64,000 nucleotides of DNA from Vigna angularis (GCF_016808095.1 NC_068975.1:7958501-8022500), one strand, 5' to 3'. Positions 44,906 through 57,000 are shown, counted from the first letter of the stretch. Notes: a model not told the origin generated them from the letters alone. Made by a program: numbers and translations.

Positions 44906-45840
44906 CTATTCTTCTTCTTCAAGAAGCAAAGAATTACTAATGATAACTGGCTTAGTTCTATCTTCTCCTAAGAAAACATACTTCAAATGTGGTGGTAACA
45001 TCTTCAACTCCAACTTCTTTTCTTTGACGTCTTTTTTTATATCAATCATCTCAAAATTCGCCTCCTCCATTGGGATCTCCTTAAATGTCTCCAAATTTGT
45101 CATACACTCATCAATTAATTTTTCTTCTTCTTCATTCAAGTCTTCACAGGCATCAATAAGAGTTTTCTCTAATGGAGAAGAACAACGTACCATCCTTTCT
45201 TTCACCATACAAACTTCATCAAGTATATCAAATTTGAAACATGCTTTATCATCTTTAGGATGTGTCATGGCTTTGAATACATCAAAATTTACTTCTTCAT
45301 CTTGAACTCTTACTTTAAGCTTGTCATTCTCCACATCAATTAAAACTCTAGCAGTCTTCATAAATGGTCGCCCAAGGATGAGAGGCACATCTCCATTCTC
45401 TTCCATCTCCATTATGACAAAATCCACTGGAAATACAAATTTGTCTACGTTCACCAGTACATCTTCAACCACCCCGTATGGGTATTTAAGAGAGTTGTCC
45501 GCCAATTGGAGTGTCATTCTAGTAGGTTTGAGTTCCAAACCTTCAATCCTTTTGAACATAGCAAGCGACATTAAATCCTGCTAGCTCCCAAATCGATCAA
45601 TGCTCTTTCAACTTCCAATTCTCCAATGGTACACAGAATAGTTAAGCTTCCTGGATCTTTGAATTTAGGAGGTAGTTTTTGCATGATTGCACTGCAATTA
45701 CCTTGCACTTCAATGGTCTTCTTCTCAATATATTTTCTTTTCTTTGTAAGAAGCTCCTTCAAAAAATTTGCATATGACGGCATCTGTTGCAATGCTTCAG
45801 AGAAGGGTATGGTAATCTCCAGTTTTTTAAACATCTCCAT
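44906..45840 (-). pseudogene. Aspartic protease region of the outer element
   Basis: KLEITIPFSEALQQMPSYAN opens it; CTIGELEVERALIDLGAS has the catalytic Asp. A one-base change of frame at about 45571 follows, then LKPTRMTLQLADNSLKYPYG, LILGRPFMKTARVLIDVEN and the acidic linker to HLKYVFLGEDRTKPVII. It matches 35529-36606 of the plus-strand element. Confidence 0.85.
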
Positions 45841-46261
45841 GAACCGCTCAAGTTGTTTTTCTTTTTCCTTCCTTGAATAGATCTTTGGATAAGGAAGGTA
45901 TTTTTCAGCATCTTTTTCTTTTTTCTCTCATCTACCTCTTCTTTATTTTTTCTCCTTCAATTCTCTCTTTCTGCTCACTTACTTCTTCCTTACTCACATT
46001 TTCTTTCTCTTTTCTCTCTATTTTTCTCTCATCTAACACTTTGCCACTTCTTGTAACAATGGTTTTACACTCTTCCCTCAAATTACTTTTCACATCCTTC
46101 TCACAACCCTTCATCTTGTTGTCCAATTGCCCAATGTGCATCTTCATACTGTTAAATGTAGTCTCTATATTCTTACAATAAGAGACACTCATTTTCATGA
46201 ATTGTTGGAAAGTTTCTTCAAGCTTTATGGTTTTTGCAATTGGAATAGGTTGTTGCTGCAA

Positions 46262-47254
46262 CTATTTCTGCTGCCTTTGAACCATGGAAACATTATAGAT
46301 CTCTTGTGGTAATAAAGCAAGCTTCTTTGTCACTTCTTCCAGTTGTAGAGTAATAATTTTATTTTGTGCAAGCAAGGCATCTTGAGATTGTAATTGTAGG
46401 ACTCCCTTCTGTTGAGTTGGAGCTTCTATTTCACTATGCATCTCGTTGTCATTAGTAGCCATGTTGTCTATCAATTCAAAAGTTTCCTCTAGAGTCTTGC
46501 ATTTGATATTACCTCAAGCTGAGGCATCTAGCATCAATTTGGTTTGTGAACCAAGACCTCCAAGGAAAAGAATAACTAATGTTGCTTCATCAAATCCATG
46601 AGTGGGCGTCTTTCTCAACAAGCTCCTGTATCTATCTCATGCTTGACCTAGCGTCTCCTCCATGCCTTGTCTAAAAGAAGAAATTTCTTGCTTCCCTTTG
46701 TTGATTTTGGATTGTGGGAAGTACTTGTTTAGAAACTTTGAAACCACAACTTCCCATTCAGTAAAGCTATCCTCCGGGAAAGAATTCAACCATAGCTTAG
46801 CATTGCCTCCCAAAGAGAAAGGAAACAAACTTAGCTTTATAGCATCATCCGGCACACCATTGATCTTCACAATATTGCAAATCTCGTTGAATGTAGTTAG
46901 ATGCTCATATGGACTTTCATGTGACAGTCCATTAAATTGGTTGCTCTTCACCAATTGTATCAACGCCGGTTTCACCTCCATGTTTGCAACATTTACCCTC
47001 GGCCTAGCAATGCTATTAAAGTGATGAGGACCAACAACATTGGTGTAATCCGCTAGAGTACGTCTACCATTGTTCTCTCCAGCCATCTCTTCAATACTTT
47101 GGTTAGATCTTTGTGGTGAGGGTTGTAGAAGTGTCTCCGGAGAAGGAAATAATTCTCTAGATGTTCGGATTCTCCTTCTCCTTCTACTTTCGTCCAATCC
47201 TTCAAGAAGAGGTTTTGTTGTTTACTTGCTCCTAGTCCGAATTGTATCCTACAT
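46262..47254 (-). pseudogene. Gag of the outer element
   Basis: From ATG-TAG at 47254-47249 the frame reads DTIRTRSK, stop, then MDESRRRRRIRTSRELFPSP, LADYTNVVGPHHF, SPYEHLTTFNEIC, LGGNAKLWLNSFPED and FRQGMEETLGQA, and a stop at about 46637. Then THGFDEATLVILFLGGLG-type sequence, another stop, and MIDNMATNDNEMHSE to QLEEVTKKLALL. At least four nonsense codons. Confidence 0.85.
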
Positions 47255-47284
47255 ACACAAGAAAACAAAACCCTAGAAACAATT

Positions 47285-47365
47285 GGTAGCACAAAAAGAT
47301 AAAATAAATAGAAAAGATAAAAAGATATAAAAAGATAAAAAGATAAAATAAAAAGATAAAAATAA
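47285..47365 (-). repeat. AAAAGATA simple repeat in gag leader
   Basis: On the element's sense strand this is a (TATCTTTT)n tract upstream of the gag start, like that at 27835-27905. Confidence 0.75.
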
Positions 47366-47413
47366 AGTCAAAGCTAATCAATAATCACACAAATAGAATA
47401 GTTAAACCATGAG

Positions 47414-47431
47414 TCCCCGGCAACGGTGCCA
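47414..47431 (-). promoter_or_regulatory. Primer-binding site for Asp tRNA, outer element
   Basis: TCCCCGGCAACGGTGCCA on the plus strand, one mismatch from the 3' end of plant Asp tRNA, six bases from the LTR end at 47438. Confidence 0.85.
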
Positions 47432-47437
47432 AAAACT

Positions 47438-49705
47438 TGATAACAAATTTTTAATCCCTGGCAACGGCACCAAAAACTTGTTAACACTTCGGCAAGTGTA
47501 CCGAATCGTATCAAGTAATAATAAGTGGTAAGACAAGTATCGTTTCCCAAAGGACTCACGGCCTAGACAGTTATGTGATTTCTTGATTAAATGAGACTTG
47601 TAAACAAAATCATTGTGGTTGAATTGCGAAAAATAAACATGAATGCAAGTTTTGATCAATTGGATTGAAAGATGCAAGAGTGATTGATGTAAAATATGGA
47701 ATGATGTTGTTGTTGGGGTTTCTGACTTATCCTATCCACTCTTATGTATTTATGAATTCATCTTTCTTCATTAATGTTAATGTCACTTTCTAATTTACCT
47801 TAAACCCGATGTCTCGGTGAAGAAAGCCTAATCATAATCACTAGTTCACAATGTCTTGTCTCCCTAGCAATTAATCATGCATTATATTTGAACAGAAGCT
47901 TAAAGGCAATCGATCCTCCTATTCCTATGTGTAGATAATATTGCTTCTGGGAGAATTTCCCTAGTTCTAGATTTTCCTGTATGTGTCCATATCGACAAAA
48001 TCAATAATCATGCAATTTAATGAGTTAAACGAAGCATATGCATAGAGTATAGAAGAAAAACCTTAACAATTAATGAAGTAAAGCATATATAATCCAAAAT
48101 CAATTCAATACATGAGAGTTTCAAAGGATTACATCGTTTCCCCAACAACAATGGAGGTTCAGTTCACCATTGACATGGTGAAACTGATAACGGTTGAAAA
48201 ACCGTTATTTTTATGCTTAAAATTGATAACAAAAGCAACCTTGACTTAGAAACTAGCTTGAACTCATATTTTTGCTTTAGTTTTGTGAATAAGAGAGTTG
48301 AAAGTGAATTTAATGGTTTTGTGCAAGATTCCCTTGATTTTGTAGGCTAATTGAATGATTTGAAAGAAGAATGGAAGTACCGAATGATTGGAGTGCTGAA
48401 AAGTCAACCAGAAACCAGAAAAGTCAACCAGTCAACCAGAAAAGTCAACCAGTCAATCAGAAAAGTCAACTAGTCAACCAGAATGCTGAAAAATCAACTA
48501 CAACGTAGAAAAAGTGTGACCGAGTGGCGCTGAGCAGTAAAATACCGCTAAGCGGCACTTTTCAGGTGCCAAAATCACCGCTGAGGAGCAAAAACAACAA
48601 CTGGGGGCAAAATGGATCATGCGTTATTACCGCTCAGCGGTAAAATACCGCTGAGCGCCATTCTAAGTGGGCTTTGACCGGTTTTTTGTTACTTTTATGG
48701 GCTTGGGCCTAATTTTTCTGTAATTTACGAATAGTATATAAGCTTTAGGGTTTCCTAGGGTTTGTATCTTTGGCTGGGACGAAGCAAACACTCTCTCTTC
48801 CACCCCTTTGAAGGAGGATCTTGGATGCTCAGGCTACCTCTTCACCTTTTTAGGGTTTTATCTTTCATTCTTTCATTATTGTTCATCTAGGTTCACCATG
48901 AATATGGTGAACTAAACCTTGTATGTTTGTTGGGGAATCAATGTAATCTTTTGAAGCTCTCATATATGGAATTTGTGCTTGCATCTTAATCTAAGACTTA
49001 TGCTTTCTTTCATCATTAGTTAGGGTTTTTCCTCTTTGCTCAAGGCTTGCTTTGTTTAACTCATTCAATGCATGATTATTGATTTTGTCGATACGGGAAC
49101 GTACGGGGAAGTCTAGATCCGGGGAATTACTCCCAATAGTATGTTGGTTGTCGTTAAGCTCCTATGCTAAAAGAACTAATTATTAGGAATGCTAGGAATT
49201 GTATGAACTCGTAATTGGGGATAGGCCTTCTTGACAAGGTAATTTAGAGAGTGACATTAACAATGATGACATGAATGTTGAATTCCTAAAATATATGAGA
49301 GTGGATAAGATGAAATTGACCCCCAACAACATATTCATCAATATATTTCATTGAAAGTGTTCGTCTTTTGTTGTAGCCATTGATCAACCTCATGCATACA
49401 TGTTTATTTTCGTCTTTTGCATAGTAAAATCCAATTATTTCGTTCTTAAGTCTTAGCTAATCAACGAATCACATAACTAAACTAGGCCGTGAGTCCTTTG
49501 GGAGAACGATACTTGGTCTTACCAAGTTTATTACTTGAACGATTCGGTCATACTTGCCGATTGTAAAACAAGTTTGTGACATCATATTTTGGTGATCATA
49601 AATTTGTCCATCAGAAACTAGATGAAAAGAATGAAAGATAGAATCCTAAAAGTTGAAGATCAGAGCTTCTGCATCCAAAATCCGCCTCCAAGGGGTGAAA
49701 GACGT
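47438..49705 (-). repeat. 5' LTR of the outer element, partial and interrupted
   Basis: Begins TGATAACAAATTTTT on the plus strand (its U5 end). Inside the LTR, at 47455-47472, is a second Asp-tRNA-like sequence. It is interrupted at 48185-49613 and continues to about 49705, where similarity to the other LTRs stops at GGGGTGAAAG and a CACTA end begins. About half the LTR, with its U3, is missing. Confidence 0.8.
48185..49613 (+). mobile_element. Solo LTR, Athila-type family
   Basis: TGATAACGGTTGAAAAACCG to TTTGTCCATCA, with exact duplication GAAAC (48180-48184, 49614-49618). It has CAACCAG-type repeats near 48400-48500, CCGCTNAGCGG sites at about 48530-48655 and TATATAAG at about 48736. Relative to the copy at 5589 it has extra sequence in U3. 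Confidence 0.9.
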
Positions 49706-49769
49706 CGGATCAGGATCTAACGTTAAAAGCCCAAAATAACAGACGTCTAAAGCTCTTTTTGCACTAGTG
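49706..49769 (-). mobile_element. CACTA-type transposon terminal fragment
   Basis: On the minus strand the end reads CACTAGTGCAAAAAGAGCTT, then TTAGACGTCTG, TTTTGGGCTTTTAACG and GGATCCGACGTC-like sequence, the look of plant CACTA termini with sub-terminal ACGTC motifs. Only this end is present; it stops where the LTR fragment begins. Confidence 0.5.
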
Positions 49770-52700
49770 CCGCTTTAGTGATATGTAGAGTATTGACATT
49801 CTCTACATACCTTCCAAGCATGAAAAGACTAGGAGGCTGGTATACTGTATACTGCTAAAGACCTATCGACCCTACTAATTAAGGACTTACGACTTAGGTA
49901 TAGTTGACATCGATACTAGGGACTTCGTACTGGATAATTTGCAATCAATGTGGGAATCTTGAGAATGCTTCAAAGAAGGGTTTTATTGGATGTTGGATAT
50001 CGGGCATAATATATCGATAACTTTTAGTGTCCACTTAGGATACTCCAATGTTACAAGACTTAGCAAAAAGTGAGCCTTACTTCAAAGGTAAGTTGGCCAT
50101 TGGGCCTTAGGGCCAATGAACTCATAAGTTGTGGCTCATTCGAATGGATCTAGGATTAATAAGGTAAACCTATAAATAACACATTAATGATGATTTATTA
50201 TTCAATTTTTGTTTGAATTGAGATTTGACTAGAGAGCTCTGACTAAGTGCTAACTTGAGCATTGTAGAATCTTTTGCAGGCATCTCCTTTCAATAATATA
50301 AATAAGGAAATGCACAAGAAAACACTATAAGCGAGGGAAGGGGTTGAATAATGTTTTCTAAATCTTTTTGCTAATAATGTTTGATGGGTTTTCAAAGGAT
50401 TACTAAATAAAAGTATTCTTCAGAGGATGTCATAGAAAAGTCAATAAACGGTTTTAAGGAAGGAAAACAATACAGTACAATTTTTATACTAGTTCACCCA
50501 AACTTGAGCTACGTTTAGTTCTCCCTTAAAATTCTTAAGGGGTTCCATTATTTTCTCAAATTACAACGAGTTTTTCCTTTCCAAGATGTCACAGAGTATT
50601 TTCACCACTCTTGGTTACAAGTATTATCCACTAGTCCTAGCATCCGAGTATAACCCACTCTTGGTTACAAGTATTATCTGTCACTCTTGGCATCCCTAGA
50701 CAATTGTCTAGTTGAGTATTCTATGCCACTCCTAACATTTGAGCATAACCCACTCTTGGTTACAAGTATTATGACCACTCCTCGTTCCCAAGTATTGTCA
50801 ACCACTCCTGGTTCCCTAGTTTATTTTGGCTAGTATAAAGGAGTATTTTAATACAAACATGTTTGGTGTTTGTCTACAAATACAAATTGAATAAACTCTC
50901 ATACAGAGGATTACAAAGATACAAATTAATCTGTGAACCCATAAAGTTTTTTCTATTGGGTTGAAGAGCTTTAAATGATATGAGCGCATAGAGTTCTTTC
51001 TCTCTTTTCTTCTTTTCTTTTTTCTCTTCTTCTTTTACTATTCCTTTAATTTTGAAAGCTTCAGATGTTGTAATCTTGGTGTGGTGTAGCAGAAAGCGAG
51101 ATATGATGACAATTTTTTCTTCATATTTTCTTTTGCTCGGGCTTGCTTTCATCATCTTCCTTTGGGTTGAAGATCATCAGACGATATAAGAGTTGGGATA
51201 GCGTATATCTTATATTTTATGACCTTTCTTAAGCATACTATTTTTCTTTCTTTATCATCTCTTACTTCTTTTCATTTCTTCTTCAACAAGCTCTCTTAGA
51301 TTGAGGAGCATTTAGACAATGAGTATTGGGATAGAGATGGTCTTGGATATTCCCTCTCTTCATTTTCTACTCCAACAACTTCTTTCACTTTGGTTGATCT
51401 TCTTTATATATGCAACTTCATGGGATGAGCGTTAGTTACTGAGTTGAAATCCTGATAGGCTTTATAGACCTTTCCAATAGCTTGGTCATATTCAGGTCTA
51501 CGTGGTAGAGTTCAGAGCTTTTTATTATAGCCTTAAGTGATACTTGAGATTGTACGATGTGACTAAGTAAAGAGTTTCAAGGGAAACATTCCCAAAATTT
51601 TCTTCTCTCACAATGTATTTTTCTTGGGTACCATAATTTTGATCATATCTTTTTGCTTTATTGATCTGCATGAATACCAAGAACAAAGTATAAAAGCATC
51701 AAAGTACTTTTTTTTTCGTACATGCACTAAATGTTTTGAACGTTGATAAACATTAGATAGATTAGCATATTCAAGACATTTTATCATTTGTCATTTCATT
51801 CGTAAATACATCGTTTGGTTAGACATACAACATGTATAATCATAAAACGGTATCAACATATGATGCTTTTTTAAAGGCTATAGCGTTTATGGTCATTTAT
51901 AAGACGATGTTTTTTTAGAAAGCTTTACTCGATATAACACTTGTATTAAATAAAGATTTATTAACTTTAGTGTTATATAAAAGATAGACTTTTGTCTAAG
52001 ACGCTTGCTGCTCATATAATCTATTATATGAATTCATTGAGATGCTTTCATTAATTTATAATTTTTTATTCATTTAAACAATTTTGTCTAAAATGTTTTT
52101 TATAATCTTGAGTTCAAAAGTTATAAAATATTTCTTCAGTAGGCTTTATTATTTTTAACAACTTTTCACTTTTGACCATATATAGATTTTAGGATATTCT
52201 TGAAAGACGTTTCCTAACGTTTGGTGCTATCATGAGTAATATTTTAGACATTCTTCTTAGCCCTTCTATTACATATGTGAAAAATATTTTCTTTCTTTAA
52301 ATGCTTTTTCTATGAATAATATTTTGTGAATAATATTTTATTGATTGTTATTTGATAAACTTCAAAAAGCTTAAGTTGTCAAACATTCTGATTTTGTCTT
52401 AATAAATAAGAGGATCAGAGAAATTGTGAAAAAAAAAAATCTTTGTATAATACCTTCGGTTCTGTATATTGGGTCATGTAAGATCAATGAGTGTGTTCCA
52501 TGTTCATTTCTATGTTAACTATTTGTGAGATAATAACTATTTGTGAGATAGGTAGAGAATATGTATTAGTTGGAAAATGATTAAACCTTATATGATTTTC
52601 CAATTCTGCATCACATAACCTATCATTAAGAACGAGGTTATTTTTCTTTAAAATACTAAAATAGTAAAAATCAATAATGAGGGATTAACACAAATAAAAA

Positions 52701-52850
52701 AAAATTACTTTAGTAACTTGTATCATATTATTCTCGAAAATAATAATAAATTAAAACATAAAAGTAACGGTTGGCGGTTATGTAACGATTCCATTGGGTA
52801 TCTCAATCTAATAACTTGATCATGTTCATCCTTCTAGGGTTTCCATAATT
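49770..52850. other. AT-rich intergenic DNA, no supported gene
   Basis: No credible reading frame. A small inverted repeat GTAGAG..CTCTAC is at about 49784-49806. The minus-strand frame at 50874-51155 is a Lys/Glu-rich low-complexity translation of a TTCTTTTC tract and is not taken as a gene. Confidence 0.6.
50580..50825 (+). repeat. Degenerate short repeats (CCACTCTTGGTTACAAGTAT)
   Basis: At least three close copies of CACTCTTGGTTACAAGTATT (about 50606, 50658, 50750) and several weaker ones (CCACTCCTGGTTCCCTAGT) separated by 25-90 bp. Origin unknown. Confidence 0.6.
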
Positions 52851-53662
52851 CCCCAAATTAATTTACGCGTTTATGAATGAATCTCAAAACACGCAGTCTA
52901 AGATCTCGACTCTTCCATAGCTTGGATTCCCCGACTGCACATCATCGTTCCACAGGGTACGATGTTTTGATCCTTATTCCAAATACAGGAATTTCACATG
53001 TCATGTTCTGTTGATTGGGACATTTAGATGGTGCATGCTAGTGTTTCATTCAGAATATTTTGTAATCTTGAAAGGTTTTATAGGAGTGTAATGCTGTAGT
53101 TTAAAAGGTCGATTTTGTTCGTGATTTATTTCTTTATAATTTTATTAATCGCAATATGTCAATTAAAAATTTCGAAGTTTTATTACTAAATAATTCTTTT
53201 AGCCTTTAGATTCATTAAATTCCACATGTATTTATCTTTTTTTCCATGGCTCGGTAATTTTGAGTGGCCGATTTTTGTTATTTATACATTTTTTAATTGT
53301 CTGCTTTGCATACTTCAATGTTAACTGATGTTCAGATTACTAGCTTGATTCAGTTATTGGAGTGGTAACTAATCAAGCTTATTTGAGTTATTTAGTGTTA
53401 TTATCATTAATAGTTCCATTGTTTTCATGAACTAATTTCATGATTGAAGCATATTGTAGTCTCCTTTTCCTTCTAGCTTTTCAAAATGAATAATGCATCT
53501 CTTGCAGTGAGATTTTAATGGTTATCCTTTGCTTTTGTTGGTTGGAGAATTATTGATGTTGTTGCTGTTAGTTTTTGTTATTTATTTTCACAATGTTGAG
53601 AAGCTGTATTTGGAAAATGGAATATAGATTTTTGATCTTTTGGTGAAAATTTGTTATGTACA

Positions 53663-53769
53663 GACACGGTCAGGATCAAGGAGAAGATATTTTTCATGGC
53701 TTATTTTCTTTGATGTGCTTGGATGGTTTCGTCCTGGGAATCACCTTGATAAGCAGGCTGAGAGATATG
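53663..53769 (+). other. Possible 5'-UTR exon of the TLC gene
   Basis: Bounded by TATGTACAG before and ATATG|GTATTC after, both splice-like, and denser in G and C than the surrounding sequence. Its ATG reads only a five-codon frame. A further upstream leader exon could end at about 52957 (TTCCACAGG|GTACG). The remaining leader would be 54001-54053, after TGTAATAG. Splice-pattern reasoning only. Confidence 0.3.
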
Positions 53770-54053
53770 GTATTCTGTATTGTTTTCTATAGTTAGGATA
53801 CCTTGTCCTGTTTTTCTTTGCTTGCCTTATTTCATCTGGAAAAAACTTTAGCTGTTCTTAAGAAAAAGTAATCACTTGGTGTCTTTAAGCTCCATGGACA
53901 CTGATAACTTTTCTGAAGCCGGTTGTAATCCTTAACCTCCATGTTTTGATGTATCCTATGTTGTTTATTTTTTCAATATCTTGTATTTGTTCATGTAATA
54001 GGTAACTGGAAGTGGAAAGTTGAAGAGCGTATAAGCTTTTTAAGAGTGTTGCA

Positions 54054-57000
54054 ATGACTTCCGATGAAAATATGACATTCAAATCATACCAGGACAGGGC
54101 TAATTTGTTTGTGAAGGAATATTTACTGGCAGACTCTCTGATTCCATATACTTCTGTTATCAGTGGCATGTTAGCTTGCAAGATGGTATTTACATTTGTA
54201 AAATGTTGTCGTTCTAATTTCCTCCAGATTGTCTTATAAGACACATTAAATTTTTCATGGTTTCACAATCTTTAACTATTTCCTTTCCTGTTTTCCAGGT
54301 CTTCGATCTTACTCAGTTTCTTGGTTCTAATTACTTTAAGATTCATTCCAACTTCTCCAAAGTCCAACGTATTGAGTGGAATAACCGGTGACTGGATACT
54401 ATGAGTAGAAAAGTTCTTCTGCTTTGCTCAGTGTAACAAGATCTTAATAGAATTTTGTTCTTTGTGCAGTGCTGTATCAACTACACATGCTATTTTCATA
54501 ACAACTATATCATTGTACTTGGTGTTTTGCTCAAGTCTATTTCGGGACAACCCTTCTTCTGAACTTATTACTGTTCGAAGGTCTACACTATCAACTTTTG
54601 CACTGGGGGTAAGAGCAATCTGAATTGGTATCAGAGTTAAACTATGGAACTATATTCTTATTCCTTCATATGTTTACATGGCGCTGAGTAGTTTCCTGTT
54701 CAAATGGAGTTCCACTGCATGTGATAGTAAAGAATTTCAAATATTGTAAATTTGCATGTTGGAAAAAACCCAAAAGAATCTCATCCTAAGATGATAAAGA
54801 AGATGCATTCTAGAGCTGAGAAAATTATGCAGTTGCAACAGTGAAGCAACGTTCAACAACTGTTGATAGGAACCCAGAATTGAGAACAGACAAAAGAGCA
54901 ATATTCTTTATTCTATAGACTGTATAGGACACAAAGAATAGGAGAGAGTTCTCTCCTCCAAGGGTTTCCCCTTCACAACGAGCCAAAACTCAATCTACAA
55001 GATTATCCAAAAGTGTCCTGACACAAGAGCTCCAGCCTTCTTATAAAGGCCTCCCAACCAATTAACCAAACTAACAACTAATTCCTAAATTGTTTCCTCT
55101 GTCCTGCATCTATTATCCATTATAACCTATCACATGATATTCTATCATTACACCCTGCTGCAAAACAACCTTGTCTTCAAGGTTGGAACCATGAAACTTG
55201 ATCTCATGGGTCATCTTCCTCAACGTGTTATCATATGAAGGGAACCCACTGCTACTGTTTGCAATTTTAAATCTGGAAGCTTGGGTGGTGGTTGATATGA
55301 GATATCCTCCTCCAATGACTTCCATTCTTCCTGGATTCTTTTGGTCCAATTTTGTGAAATACTCAAAATCACATCTCTGACTCCATCGGTTCTTGTAGCA
55401 ACAACACTTTCAGCAGTTGCTCCATCTACTTTCAAACTCTCACGTAAAATTGTCACACTCCCAATTTGTGTTACTATTGCCCAACTCTCACATAGCATGC
55501 TTTTCCTGTTCCCTTCAACTATCCTTAGTAGAGTTGTTGCTAGATTTTTCCAAGAAAGGTTCTTGGATTTTTGGGCCAGGTCTTGAACCCTTGGATTGCA
55601 TTTTCTTCCATGTTATTGACTGTTGGGTGAACCTTTGTTGATCCTTTAATGTTTTGAACTTCAAAAACATTTGCTTCCCTTGTTGTTTGACAGTGGGTGC
55701 TATTCCCTTCAATTGTGGACAACTCCACTCCTTCAACCCACAAGAAAAGTGGTTCTTCATCTGGTTTACTGTCCTGTGGACATCTTTCCTCCTTCTTCTC
55801 TTCATTAGCCAAGTACTCTCCTTCTCCAGAGAATTTCTAGCCTTTCTTGATGTCTTGCAAAAGTTCCTCTCTTGCTCTGTAAACAACCTCAACTGGGTTG
55901 CTCCCTGACATCACTATTTTAACCCCAGGTCTCGACAATTCTTCCCTCTTCTTCACTGTTTTGACATACACACCACAACCTACCACACTATCTCCACTAA
56001 AAACAGCAGCTTTTGCAACATATATTGTGTTCTCTCCTATCCTTCCCTCTATTTCTTGCCAAACCATCAACATTCAAAACAACAACTTTCATTTCTCTTT
56101 TGTTCTCCCTATTGGTTGAATTTTCTCCTCCATATGAGGGTTTCTTGGTTTTCTTGATGTCTAGTAGACTATCTTTCACAACATACCTATCCATTTTTCC
56201 CTCTTTCTTTCATTTCATGACAGATTTCACACTTCTTTATAAGCCCTTTATGAGAATCCTCATTTCCTGCCGCATTTCTTGCATATTTCTTCTCCATTCT
56301 GCCATGCTCATTTTCGGTTATGCCATGCTCATTTTCTGTTCGTTGGTCCTCCTCTCCAAGGTACTATCTCTTCCTTCTATGCTTCTGCCCTTTCTTGATC
56401 ACTTCTTGATCTGCAACCTTTGATCTGGCAGGTCGGACCAATTGATTGGAACCCAAAATTGAAAAGAGACGAAAGAGTAATATTCTTTATTTTATAGACT
56501 GTATAGGACACAGAATAGGAGAGCACTCTCTCCTCCCAGGGTTTCCCTTTCCCAAATAGCCAAACCTCAATCTATAAGATTATCCAAAAGTGTCCTAACA
56601 CAAGAGCTCCCTACCTTCTTATAAAGACCCCCCCAACCAACTAACCAAACTAACAACTAATTCCTAAATTGTTTCCTCTGTCCTGCACTTATTACCCATT
56701 ATAACCTATCACATTATATCCTATCAATAGTTTTTTTAGCAGCTTCTCCAATGACGGACCTTGGTTTGATTACTATACAAGAACAAGCTCAATGAATTCT
56801 TAAGCTTCTATAGATCACAAAACATCTAAAGGCACAAAAGAAAACATAACATATAAAGACCAAAGAATTAACAATCAATATAAATGGTTTCTAATCGATG
56901 GCATAGTTAGAATATTCATGAGTAAGTTATTTGAGGTGTTAGTTAGATATAAATGGGAAAGAAGGAGAGAAGAGGGGAAAGGAGGTGAATTTTGTAGATT

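Larger units (their letters stand above)
24621..49705 (-). mobile_element. Outer minus-strand Athila-type Gypsy element, truncated and heavily nested
   Basis: In its own sense it has a partial 5' LTR (from about 49705 down to 47438, interrupted at 48185-49613), PBS, gag (47254-46262), protease (45840-44906), reverse transcriptase (44758-43793), RNase H (43747-43300), integrase (43286-43017 and 26453-25578) and a 3' untranslated segment to 24621. The polypurine tract and 3' LTR are missing. The plus-strand element at 26454-43016 sits in the integrase; joining its flanks restores the integrase order. Many stops mark it as old. Confidence 0.85.

Noticed and set aside
54620..54645. GAATTGGTATCAGAGTTAAA, a primer-binding-site look-alike near the TLC gene's third exon
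   Set aside because: No LTR end, polypurine tract or gag next to it; it lies at the start of an intron and is probably chance or a tiny remnant.
55113..56423. Cluster of overlapping small frames on both strands in intron 3
   Set aside because: They overlap one another, lack start context and domains, and lie in the interior of a retroelement; only the LEDKVVLQQGV piece is informative.
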